Shown here piece after piece: positions 51,642 to 59,499 of a DNA stretch of 64,000 nt (its first letter is position 1; each line of letters begins with the position of its first letter). Position numbers and translations under genes: made by a program. The stretch comes from Catellatospora tritici (GTDB lineage: Bacteria > Actinomycetota > Actinomycetes > Mycobacteriales > Micromonosporaceae). Location: positions 62,001 through 126,000 of the forward strand of contig NZ_JAHRCY010000009.1 of the NCBI RefSeq assembly GCF_019083965.1. The letters run 5' to 3'. Below the pieces are notes generated by a model. That model did no database searches. It saw only the letters and a list, made by a program, of their open reading frames with translations, and was not told the DNA's origin.

Positions 51642-51742
51642 GGCGGCTGGCGGCTGGCGGCTGGCGGCTGGCGGCTGGCGGCTGGCGGCTGGCGGCTGGC
51701 GGCTGGCGGCTGGCGGCTGGCGGCTGGCGGCTGGCGGCTGGC
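51642..51742. repeat. Perfect heptamer minisatellite (GGCGGCT, 14 copies)
   Basis: Fourteen uninterrupted copies of GGCGGCT and part of a fifteenth. The unit differs by one base from the complement of the minisatellite at 14 kb. It lies directly before cluster B of the 17-bp repeats. It is open in several frames but codes for nothing convincing. Confidence 0.9.
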
Positions 51743-51752
51743 GCGCAACGAT

Positions 51753-51999
51753 GATCGCCGTCTTCGGTCACTATCTCGGCTGCACAGCGCCCTTTTGACC
51801 GACGACAGCGATCATCGATCGAAACAGGCCCGAAGATCGCCACTACCGGTCAAAACACTGCACGGCGTCAAAGCCGAAACCCACTTTCCGACCGCAAACG
51901 CCGATCATCCACCACTGCGAGCACCGAAGATCACTGTCTCCGGTCGAAACACTGCACGCACGCCAGGCCCGAGCCACCTACCGACCGGAAACGACGATC
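51753..51999. repeat. Cluster B of six alternating 17-bp GATC-N9-GGTC repeats
   Basis: Copies start at 51753 (+), 51797 (-), 51835 (+), 51890 (-), 51929 (+) and 51983 (-). All are exactly 17 bp and strictly alternate in orientation, so each pair can fold into a stem. Pairs 2 and 3 also share AAACACTGCACG after the forward copy. Same repeat as cluster A at 14 kb. No gene seen in this stretch. Confidence 0.8.
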
Positions 52000-52008
52000 A
52001 TCGGCCGA

Positions 52009-52590
52009 TCAGGCGCGGCGGCCCCGAATGCCCAGGATGCGGCGGCCGACCGCGATCAGGCACTCCCGCAGCACCGACGACTCGTGGTGCTGCAGGATCG
52101 GCGACGAGGCCGTGGTGGCGATGCCCGCCAGCGCCGCCACCGCGTTGATCTCCGCGGCCGGGGTGTCGTCGAGGGTCATCAGTTCGGCCGGGCGCCGGAA
52201 CAGATCCACGATGTCGGGGTGGCTCTCCAGCGCGCTGGTCACGCCGGGGTCGGTGCCGATCATGGCGATCAGCGCCCGATGCTTGACCGTCAGGTCCACC
52301 AGGCCGGACAGCATCGCGTCGGCCCGCCCGGCCGGGGTCCGCTGCGCCTGCGCGGTGGTGATGATGCCGCGCAGCTCCTCGATCGCGGGCTGGATCACCG
52401 CGGTCAGGATGTCGTCGCGGGTCTTGAAGTGGTGATAGATCGCCGCCTTCGTGACACCGAGGTTGTCGGCGATCATCTGCAGCGAGGTGCCCGCGAAGCT
52501 GTGCATGGCGAACAACCGGCAGGCCTCGTCGATCAGGCGCTGCCGGGTGCGCTCCGGACCGCGCGAGTCGGCCTGGGCCACAGCTGTCAC
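52009..52590 (-). CDS. TetR/AcrR family regulator, divergent from MMPL
   Basis: Repressor of 193 aa with a standard helix-turn-helix (RQRLIDEACRLFAMHSFAGT, DNLGVTKAAIYHHFKTRDDI) and a TetR_C-type ligand domain. GTG start. It diverges from an MMPL transporter across 280 bp that contain six regularly spaced palindromes, so it very likely represses the transporter and perhaps itself. Its 3' end is directly next to repeat cluster B. Confidence 0.85.
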   Translation of the reverse strand: MTAVAQADSRGPERTRQRLIDEACRLFAMHSFAGTSLQMIADNLGVTKAAIYHHFKTRDDILTAVIQPAIEELRGIITTAQAQRTPAGRADAMLSGLVDLTVKHRALIAMIGTDPGVTSALESHPDIVDLFRRPAELMTLDDTPAAEINAVAALAGIATTASSPILQHHESSVLRECLIAVGRRILGIRGRRA

Positions 52591-52645
52591 GGCGTACTCC
52601 TTACCAGATCACTCACTCTAGGGAAAGTCCCTGTTCGAGTAAAGG

Positions 52646-52776
52646 CTAGCCGTTCGGCAAGCCGTCACCCAGCCGTTTGGCTAGCTGCGAACTTACCGTT
52701 CGGCAAGCTGAAAACTTGCCGAACGTCAAGTTCACGCCTTGCCGATCGGCTTGCTCCGGCCTTGCCGAACGGCTAG
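52646..52776. promoter_or_regulatory. Array of six 16-bp palindromes with exact 23-bp spacing
   Basis: Sites related to CTTGCCGAACGGCAAG start at 52646, 52669, 52692, 52715, 52738 and 52761. The 7-base spacers differ from each other, so the array is not a simple tandem duplication. It lies between the TetR and MMPL genes and is most likely a multi-dimer repressor binding array. Confidence 0.75.
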
Positions 52777-52870
52777 TGTCTGGCCGTGCGCGGCGACTCC
52801 CTCCACGCAGTGTGAACAGCGTGTTTCGCCGTGATGACCGCCACCCTTCCCTCGTCTGGAGTTCTCCACC

Positions 52871-55063
52871 GTGGCAACGTTCCTCTACCGACTCGGCCGG
52901 TTCTCGTACCGCCGTCGCTGGCTGGTGCTCGGCGTCTGGGTGCTGCTGCTCGCCCTCGCGGGCGCCGGCGCGGCCACCCTGTCCGGCAAGATGTCCAACG
53001 ACTTCAAGATTCCGGGCACCGAGGCGCAGCGGGCCATCGACCAGCTGGCCGAGCGCTTCCCCGAGGCGCACGCCGGTGGGGCCAGCGCCCGCGTCGTGTT
53101 CGCCATGCCCGAGGGCAAGACCGTCGCCGACCCCGCGGTCCAGGCCGCCATCGGCCAGGTGGTGGCGCAACTGCAGCACGCGCCGCAGGTGGCGCGGGTA
53201 GTGGACCCGTACACGGCGAAGTCAATCTCCATGGACGGCCGCTACGCCTTCGCCCAGGTCTCCTACTCGGTGCAGGGCATGGCGCTGACCGACGGTGACC
53301 GCGAGGCGCTGATGGACGCCGCGCAGACCGGCCGCGACGCCGGGCTGACCGTCGAGGTCGGCGGCGACGCGCTGCGGGCCAACCCGGAGACCGGCATCGT
53401 CGAGGTCATCGGCCTGGCCATCGCCGCGCTCGTGCTGATCATCACGCTCGGGTCGCTGGTCGCGGCCGGGTTGCCGCTGCTGACCGCGTTCGCGGGTGTG
53501 GCGGTCGGCATGGCGGGCATCCTCATCGTCGCGCGCGTCGCCGACATCAACTCCAACAGCCTGATCCTGGCGCTGATGCTGGGCCTGGCTGTCGGCATCG
53601 ACTACGCCCTGTTCATCGTGTCCCGGTTCCGGCATGAACTGCTGGTACGCAAGGACGGCGCCGAGGCGGCCGGGCGTGCGGTCGGCACGGCCGGTTCGGC
53701 GGTCGTGTTCGCCGGACTCACCGTGATCATCGCGCTGGCGGCGCTGTCGGTGGTCGGCATCCCGCTGCTGCGCGGTATGGGCCTGACCGCCGCCGGTGTG
53801 GTCGCCATCGCCGTCCTGGTCGCCATCACCCTGCTGCCCGCGCTGCTCGGCTTCTCCGGCAACCGCCTGGTCAAGGGCCGCCTGTTCGGGCACGCCACCC
53901 CCGACCCCGAGGCCGACGGCGGCCCGGTGCCGATGGGCGAGCGCTGGGCCCGATTCGTGGTGCGCTTCCGCATCCCGGTGCTGATCCTGGCCATCGCCGC
54001 GCTCGCCGTGATCGCGATCCCGGCCAAGGACCTGCGCCTCGGCCTGCCCGACGACGGCATGCAGCCCTCGACCACCACCCAGCGCAAGGCGTACGACCTG
54101 CTCAGCACCGGTTTCGGACCGGGCTTCAACGGCTCGCTGGTGATCGTCGCCGAGCTGCCCGCGGGCGCCGACCCGCAGGCCGTGACCGGCGCCCTCGCCG
54201 GCAAGCTGATGGGCCTGCCCAACGTCGCCTACGCCGCGCCGCAGGGCCTGAGCCCTGACGCGCGCACCGCGCTGCTGGCCGTCATCCCGAAGACCGGTCC
54301 GAACGACGAGGCCACCGCCGAGCTGGTGCACCGCATCCGCGACCACCGGGCCGACATCGCCGCCGGTACGGGCGCCACGCTCGCGGTCACCGGCGTCACG
54401 GCGCTGGCCATCGACGTGTCCACCCGCCTGGACGACGCGCTCGTGCCGTACCTGGCGGTCGTGGTCGGGCTGGCGTTCCTCCTGCTGCTGCTCGTGTTCC
54501 GCTCGCTGCTGGTGCCGCTGAAGGCCACGCTCGGGTTCCTGCTCAGCGTCGCGGCCACGTTCGGCGCGGTGGTGGCCGTGTTCCAGTGGGGCTGGCTGGG
54601 CGACGTGTTCGGCGTCGAGGTCACCGGCCCGATCATGAGCATGCTGCCGGTGCTGCTCATCGGCATCCTGTTCGGCCTGGCCATGGACTACCAGGTGTTC
54701 CTGGTGACCCGGATGCGCGAGGACTACGTACACGGTGCCCCGGCCCGCGAGGCTGTCGTGACCGGGTTCCGGCACGGGGCCCGGGTGGTCACCGCCGCGG
54801 CGATCATCATGATCAGCGTTTTCGGCGGGTTCGTGTTCTCGGGCGAGACGCTCATCCAGTCGATCGGGTTCGCGCTGGCGTTCGGCGTGCTGGTCGACGC
54901 GTTCGTGGTCCGCATGACCATCGTGCCCGCGGTGATGTCACTGCTGGGCAAGGCGGCCTGGTGGCTGCCCCGCTGGCTGGGCCGCGTCCTGCCCGACATG
55001 GACGTCGAGGGCCAGCGCCTGCACCAGCCGGAGCCGGCCCTGGAGCCGGTGACCGTCGGTTAG
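52871..55063 (+). CDS. MMPL-family membrane transporter
   Basis: Transporter of the RND/MMPL superfamily, 730 aa. Two repeats, each one transmembrane helix, a large outer domain and five helices. The first helix is WLVLGVWVLLLALAGAGAAT. The proton-relay motif of repeat 1 is LGLAVGIDYALFIVSRFRHE, and in repeat 2 GLAMDYQVFLVTRMREDY. Such proteins export lipids or hydrophobic drugs using the proton gradient. Here a divergent TetR and a six-site operator array suggest induction by its substrate. GTG start with CTGGAG upstream. Confidence 0.92.
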   Translation: MATFLYRLGRFSYRRRWLVLGVWVLLLALAGAGAATLSGKMSNDFKIPGTEAQRAIDQLAERFPEAHAGGASARVVFAMPEGKTVADPAVQAAIGQVVAQLQHAPQVARVVDPYTAKSISMDGRYAFAQVSYSVQGMALTDGDREALMDAAQTGRDAGLTVEVGGDALRANPETGIVEVIGLAIAALVLIITLGSLVAAGLPLLTAFAGVAVGMAGILIVARVADINSNSLILALMLGLAVGIDYALFIVSRFRHELLVRKDGAEAAGRAVGTAGSAVVFAGLTVIIALAALSVVGIPLLRGMGLTAAGVVAIAVLVAITLLPALLGFSGNRLVKGRLFGHATPDPEADGGPVPMGERWARFVVRFRIPVLILAIAALAVIAIPAKDLRLGLPDDGMQPSTTTQRKAYDLLSTGFGPGFNGSLVIVAELPAGADPQAVTGALAGKLMGLPNVAYAAPQGLSPDARTALLAVIPKTGPNDEATAELVHRIRDHRADIAAGTGATLAVTGVTALAIDVSTRLDDALVPYLAVVVGLAFLLLLLVFRSLLVPLKATLGFLLSVAATFGAVVAVFQWGWLGDVFGVEVTGPIMSMLPVLLIGILFGLAMDYQVFLVTRMREDYVHGAPAREAVVTGFRHGARVVTAAAIIMISVFGGFVFSGETLIQSIGFALAFGVLVDAFVVRMTIVPAVMSLLGKAAWWLPRWLGRVLPDMDVEGQRLHQPEPALEPVTVG

Positions 55064-55071
55064 GGTCATGA

Positions 55072-55101
55072 CGCGGGCACCGGATGCCTCCGGTGCCCGC
55101 G
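55072..55101 (+). terminator. Terminator hairpin after the MMPL gene
   Basis: A perfect 13-bp stem (CGCGGGCACCGGA and its complement) with the loop TGCC, 8 bases after the stop. Confidence 0.75.
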
Positions 55102-55321
55102 GTCCGTCTGCCGAACCGCGGCCACCATCGGAGCTGGTTCGGGGGTACGGCGGAACCGCAACGCGAGCCGCACACGCGTTCTGACCCACCGTCTGACCGG
55201 CACCTCCGCCGACCGGCCAAAAGCGACGGTCGAGCCGCCGCCGACCTGGATATCCGATGTCGACGGGCGTTAGCATGCTGGTCTCATCCAGGTGGCACGC
55301 CCGGCGGCGAGGCATATTTTG

Positions 55322-57022
55322 ATGCAAGGACGGGACCGCAGGGCCGAAATCACCACGGCTCATGGCGTACTGGCCACGGCACTGGCCGCACTGGAAGGCG
55401 ACCGCCACGCCGAAGCGGTGCGCGAGATCAGCTCCGCCGTGCGAGCCGCCGCCGACAGCCTGGACCGCAGTATCCGGGTCGCGGTCGTCGGCCAGATCAA
55501 GCGAGGCAAGTCCACTCTGGTGAACGCCCTGCTCAAGCGCCGCCTGGCCGCGACGGCGCAACTGGAGCTGACGTTCAATGTCAACGAGTTCGTCTACCCG
55601 GCCGCCGATGCCGAGCAGACGACGATCGTCTACCGCGACGGTGGGCGTCGCACCGTCTCCCGCGCCGAGCTGGCGAAACTGACCCTGGCCGAACGGGACA
55701 GGCTCGACGTGCTGCGCGGTGTGGACCGGATCGTGTTCGAGGTGGGCAACGAGCTGCTGCGGCAGATCACCCTGGTGGACACGCCCGGCCTGGGCAGTGT
55801 GTACGGCGACTCCGCCGCCACACTCACCTACCTCGGCATATCCCTGTCCGAGGAGGACGCCCGCATCCTGGAGGTGCTGGGACGGCAACCCGAGCAGGTG
55901 GGAGCCGACAGCGAGGGCGAGATCGGCTCAGCCGACGCGGTGCTGTACCTCTTCTCCCGCAGCCGCCTGCACGCCCGCGACCGCGACGTGGTGCTGCGCT
56001 TCCTGGACTCCGGCGCGGCCACCGCGGACCGGGGCAGTCCGCTGCGGTCGCTGGGCGTGCTCAGCTCGTGCGACCTGGCCTGGAGCAAGGCGATACGCAG
56101 CGGCGCGAAGCCGAACGAGTTCGATCCATTGGTCGACGACGCCCAGCCGCAGATCGACGGCTTCCTCAAACGCGAGCCGGAGGTCCGCCACCTGTTCCAC
56201 ACCATCCTGCCGGTCTCGGGGCTGCTCGCCGAGGGCGCGCTGACCCTGCCCGCGCCCCTGTTCGGCGCCCTGAGGGAGCTGGCCCAGGTCGAGCCCGGCC
56301 GGCTGCTGCGGTGGCTGCGCGACATCGGCGAGTTCTCCCGACCGGACCTTCCGGGCAGCCCCATCTCGGCGGCGACGGCGCGTGAGCTGGCCCGTGGGCT
56401 GGGCGCCTGGGGCATCTACCTGGCCTGCCTGTACCTGCGGGAGAACGTGCCCGAGCAGGAGGTCCGCGATCGGCTGCTACAGCGCAGCGGTGTACCGCAG
56501 CTGGAGGAGAAGATCGTGCGCCACTTCGGCGACCGGGCCGACCTCATCGCCCTCGAACGGGCGCTCAGCCTGCCCGAGCGGCGCATCCGCGACTTCATCC
56601 GAGCCTGCAACCTGCGCGGCGCCGACCACCCGCAGGTGCTCGACCGCGTCGCCGCCAGTCTTGAACAGACCAGGGAGAACCAGCACGCGTTCGCCGAGCT
56701 CGCCGTCCTGCGGGACCTCTACTACGAGCGGCTGCGGCTGGACGAGCAGAGCCGGCACGAACTGCTGTGTGTGATCGGCGAGCGCGGCACCAGCGTCGCC
56801 GCGCGGCTCGGCCTTCCCGAAGACGCCTCGACCGACCAGCAGCTCGCCGTCGCGCTCGCCGCGGTCGAGCAGTGGGCCCGCCGATCGATCGACCCGGCGG
56901 TGGACGGCGCGACGCAGCGCGCGGCCGGAGTGATCCGCAAGAGCTACGGCGACCTCGCCGCACGGCTGCTCGACGACAGCCGGTCCGATTCCACGTACAC
57001 GGGAGGAAACTGTGTTCGGTAG
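55322..57022 (+). CDS. Dynamin-like GTPase 1
   Basis: GTPase of 566 aa of the dynamin superfamily. P-loop GQIKRGKST at residues 57-65, a threonine-rich switch I region (ATAQLELTFNVNEFVYPA), LVDTPGLGSVYGD as G3, and SSCDLAW in the G4 position. An unusually long insertion between G3 and G4 (about residues 175-205, RILEVLGRQPEQVGADSEGE) is notable. The helical C-terminal half lacks a membrane helix. The ATG was preferred over an in-frame GTG at 55292; neither has a good ribosome-binding site. First gene of a four-gene operon; its end overlaps the GrpE-like gene by 11 bases. Confidence 0.8.
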   Translation: MQGRDRRAEITTAHGVLATALAALEGDRHAEAVREISSAVRAAADSLDRSIRVAVVGQIKRGKSTLVNALLKRRLAATAQLELTFNVNEFVYPAADAEQTTIVYRDGGRRTVSRAELAKLTLAERDRLDVLRGVDRIVFEVGNELLRQITLVDTPGLGSVYGDSAATLTYLGISLSEEDARILEVLGRQPEQVGADSEGEIGSADAVLYLFSRSRLHARDRDVVLRFLDSGAATADRGSPLRSLGVLSSCDLAWSKAIRSGAKPNEFDPLVDDAQPQIDGFLKREPEVRHLFHTILPVSGLLAEGALTLPAPLFGALRELAQVEPGRLLRWLRDIGEFSRPDLPGSPISAATARELARGLGAWGIYLACLYLRENVPEQEVRDRLLQRSGVPQLEEKIVRHFGDRADLIALERALSLPERRIRDFIRACNLRGADHPQVLDRVAASLEQTRENQHAFAELAVLRDLYYERLRLDEQSRHELLCVIGERGTSVAARLGLPEDASTDQQLAVALAAVEQWARRSIDPAVDGATQRAAGVIRKSYGDLAARLLDDSRSDSTYTGGNCVR

Positions 57023-57596
57023 GGGACGCCCCGGCCGGGATGGCCACGACCGGGAGGTCCACGACCTCGCCCGGACGGTCGCCTCGTACGGGGCCAGGCT
57101 GGTCGGGCAGGCCGTACCCGACGAGCACATGTCGGTGAAGGGACTGCTGCGCGTGGCCATGACCAGCATGAGCATGCTCGCGGAGGGCAACGCCTACATC
57201 GCCCGGGAGGGTGATCTGGCGCGGCTGGAGCTGGAACGCGGCCTCACCGACGCGCAGCGGTCGCGGCTGGGCCTGGCCAAGGAGCTCGTGGTGATCGACG
57301 AGCGGGTGCGGGCGGTGCGCGACGCGGTCGACCAGGATGCCGAGATCGAGGCACGCAACTTCATCAGGTGGCTGGCCGAGCGGCTCAACGGGGTGATGAG
57401 CCTGGCCGGAGTCACGACCTTCGAGGATGACGGCCAGTTCGATCCGGCCACCCATGAGGTGGCGCACACCGTGCCCACCACCGACGAGCGAAGGATCGGC
57501 GAGATCGCGCACAGCGTGCGTCCTGGGTTGCGCCTGGACGGCAGCCTGCTGCAACCGCAGCTGGTGGTGCTGTACACGGCGCCGGCGGCCGAATGA
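57012..57596 (+). CDS. GrpE-like nucleotide exchange factor (divergent)
   Basis: Protein of 194 aa. An N-terminal helical half (RVAMTSMSMLAEGNAYIARE, RLELERGLTDAQRS) precedes a C-terminal segment that follows the GrpE beta-wing pattern: LAGVTTFEDDGQFDPATHEV, then IGEIAHSVRPGLRLDGSLLQ and PQLVVLY. GrpE releases ADP from DnaK; here the natural partner would be the Hsp70-like protein two genes on. GTG start with GGGAGGAAACT directly upstream. Overlaps both neighbours (11 and 4 bases). Assignment rests on the C-terminal pattern only. Confidence 0.6.
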   Translation: MFGRGRPGRDGHDREVHDLARTVASYGARLVGQAVPDEHMSVKGLLRVAMTSMSMLAEGNAYIAREGDLARLELERGLTDAQRSRLGLAKELVVIDERVRAVRDAVDQDAEIEARNFIRWLAERLNGVMSLAGVTTFEDDGQFDPATHEVAHTVPTTDERRIGEIAHSVRPGLRLDGSLLQPQLVVLYTAPAAE

Positions 57597-59476
57597 GACG
57601 CGCCGACGAGTTGCGGGCCAGACTCGACGGGCTCGCCCGCGACCTGGTCGAGCTGCTGCCGGACGAGCCCGACCGAGGCGCCCACGACGCGATCGACCGG
57701 GCCCGTTCGGCCCTGACCCAGCCGTTCTATGTCGTGGTCTGCGGCGAATACTCGCGTGGCAAGTCGACCCTGCTCAACGCACTCATGGGACGGCCCGGCC
57801 TGTTCCCGGAGGGCGGGTTGACCACCAGTGTGGTCACCCAGCTCGCCTGGGGAGCGCAGGAGCGGGCGTTCGTCACGACCCACCCCGATCCGGCGACCAG
57901 CCGCCCCGGGCGGCGGTTCGAGGTGCCCCTTTCGGAGGTCTCCCGCTACGCCACCGAGGAGGCCGATCCCGGCAACGCCCAGGCGGTCGCGGTGGTGGAG
58001 ATGTTCGCCCCCATCCCGCAGTTGCGCTCCGGCCTGGTGCTGGTCGACACGCCGGGGATCAGCAGCATCCGGGCGGCGCACACCGAGGCGACGTACGCGT
58101 TCCTCGGCACCGCGGACGCGGTGCTGTTCGTCACCGGCGCGCGCGAACCGCTCACCGCGTATGAGCTGGCGTTCCTGCACGACGTGGTGGCGCAGTGCCC
58201 GACATTCACCGCGGTCGTGGCGCAGATCGACGACGTGCCCGACTGGCGCCCCATCGTGGACGACGCACGCACGAAGATCGCCACGGCGGTGCGCCGCAAC
58301 CGCGCCGACGTCACGGTGCTGCCGGTGTCCGCCTACCGGGCATTCGACGCCGCCGCGGAGCACGACCCGGCGCTGCGTCAACGCTCGGGCCTGCCCGAAC
58401 TGGAGGAGGTGCTGTGGGGCCAGCTGACCATCGGTTGCGAGAAGGCGCGGATCTCGGCGGCGCTGTCGGGCCTGGCGCAGGCCCTGGAGCACGAGGCCGC
58501 CCCGGTTGCCAACGCGTGGCAGGAACTCGCCGAAGCCGACGCCGGCGTGCAGTCGGCGGAGCTGACCCGGCTGGAGCTGCAGCTGGACAACCTGCGCCGG
58601 GGCGAGAGCGCCTGGCTGCAGCACCTGGACAAGGAGTTCGAGCGCCGCTCGCCGATGATCAGACAGGACATGGCGGCCGCCTTCCAGCACCTGGTGCTCA
58701 ACATCCGCACCCAGACCGACCTGTACGGCGACGACCAGGACCCGGATGACGTCGTGCAGCGGGCACAGCGGGCGATGATCGACGCGGCGCTGGAGGCGGA
58801 GCGCGCGCTGAGCGCGCTCTGCGGTGGACTCGCCGCCGACGCGGCGGCGCTGGCGCAGATCGAGTTGGTGACCGCGCAGGCGTCGCAGCAGTTCTGGTCA
58901 CCGCCGCAGGTGGTGCGCCAGGGCACGCCGTCGGGAACCCCCTCGATCCAGCCCGCGCAGACCCTGAAGCTCAGCGTTCGCACCGGCGTGACCATCGCGG
59001 GCGTCGGCGCGACCGTTGGCGGGGTCATCGGCGGTCTGGTCGCCCCGGGTGTGGGCAACGCGGCGGGTGCGCTGATCGGCGGTGTCGTCGGGCACCTCGC
59101 CGGCTGGGTCGTGGTGACCTGGGAACACATCCGCACCGCCCGCGCCGATCATCGGCGCAAGATCGCGCACCGGTTGACCGAGCGGCTGCCCAAGCTCGTC
59201 GAGCAGGCCGCGCGCGACGCCGACGACCGGTTCGTCGCCGAAGCGGCCAGACGGCTCGAGGTGCTTCGCGACACCCTGACCCGCGGTATCGCCCTCGACC
59301 GGGCCAGCCTGACCCGGTCGATCACGCTGGTCGACCGGACACTCACCGCGGACGCGTCCGCTCGCGCCGCACTACGACGGGAGCTGGCGCCGCGGCGTGA
59401 GCGGCATCAGCAACTGGCCAACCAACTGTCCGAACTCGGCGACGACGTCGGATCGCTCGAGTCACGTCCGAGATAG
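57593..59476 (+). CDS. Dynamin-like GTPase 2 with membrane segment
   Basis: GTPase of 627 aa. P-loop GEYSRGKST at residues 51-59, FPEGGLTTSVVTQLAWG as switch I with the conserved Thr, LVDTPGISSIRAAH as G3, and VVAQIDDVPDW near the G4 position. The C-terminal half is helical with a hydrophobic glycine-zipper-like stretch (VGGVIGGLVAPGVGNAAGAL, IGGVVGHLAGWVVV), which probably inserts into membrane, as the paddle or membrane tip of bacterial dynamins does. ATGA overlap with the GrpE-like gene. Two dynamins side by side often act as a heteromeric pair. Confidence 0.85.
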   Translation: MRRADELRARLDGLARDLVELLPDEPDRGAHDAIDRARSALTQPFYVVVCGEYSRGKSTLLNALMGRPGLFPEGGLTTSVVTQLAWGAQERAFVTTHPDPATSRPGRRFEVPLSEVSRYATEEADPGNAQAVAVVEMFAPIPQLRSGLVLVDTPGISSIRAAHTEATYAFLGTADAVLFVTGAREPLTAYELAFLHDVVAQCPTFTAVVAQIDDVPDWRPIVDDARTKIATAVRRNRADVTVLPVSAYRAFDAAAEHDPALRQRSGLPELEEVLWGQLTIGCEKARISAALSGLAQALEHEAAPVANAWQELAEADAGVQSAELTRLELQLDNLRRGESAWLQHLDKEFERRSPMIRQDMAAAFQHLVLNIRTQTDLYGDDQDPDDVVQRAQRAMIDAALEAERALSALCGGLAADAAALAQIELVTAQASQQFWSPPQVVRQGTPSGTPSIQPAQTLKLSVRTGVTIAGVGATVGGVIGGLVAPGVGNAAGALIGGVVGHLAGWVVVTWEHIRTARADHRRKIAHRLTERLPKLVEQAARDADDRFVAEAARRLEVLRDTLTRGIALDRASLTRSITLVDRTLTADASARAALRRELAPRRERHQQLANQLSELGDDVGSLESRPR

Positions 59477-59499
59477 TCCGTGAAGAGGAGAACGGTTTC

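Noticed and set aside
51642..51742. Coding repeat (Gly/Trp/Arg- or Gln/Pro/Ala-rich frames through the heptamer tract)
   Set aside because: Open on both strands only because the 7-bp unit lacks stops; no start with a ribosome-binding site, and it lies directly after the GH16 terminator.
52646..52776. CRISPR array
   Set aside because: Repeats of 16 bp with 7-bp spacers, palindromic, no cas genes. It lies between a TetR gene and its divergent partner, so an operator array fits better.
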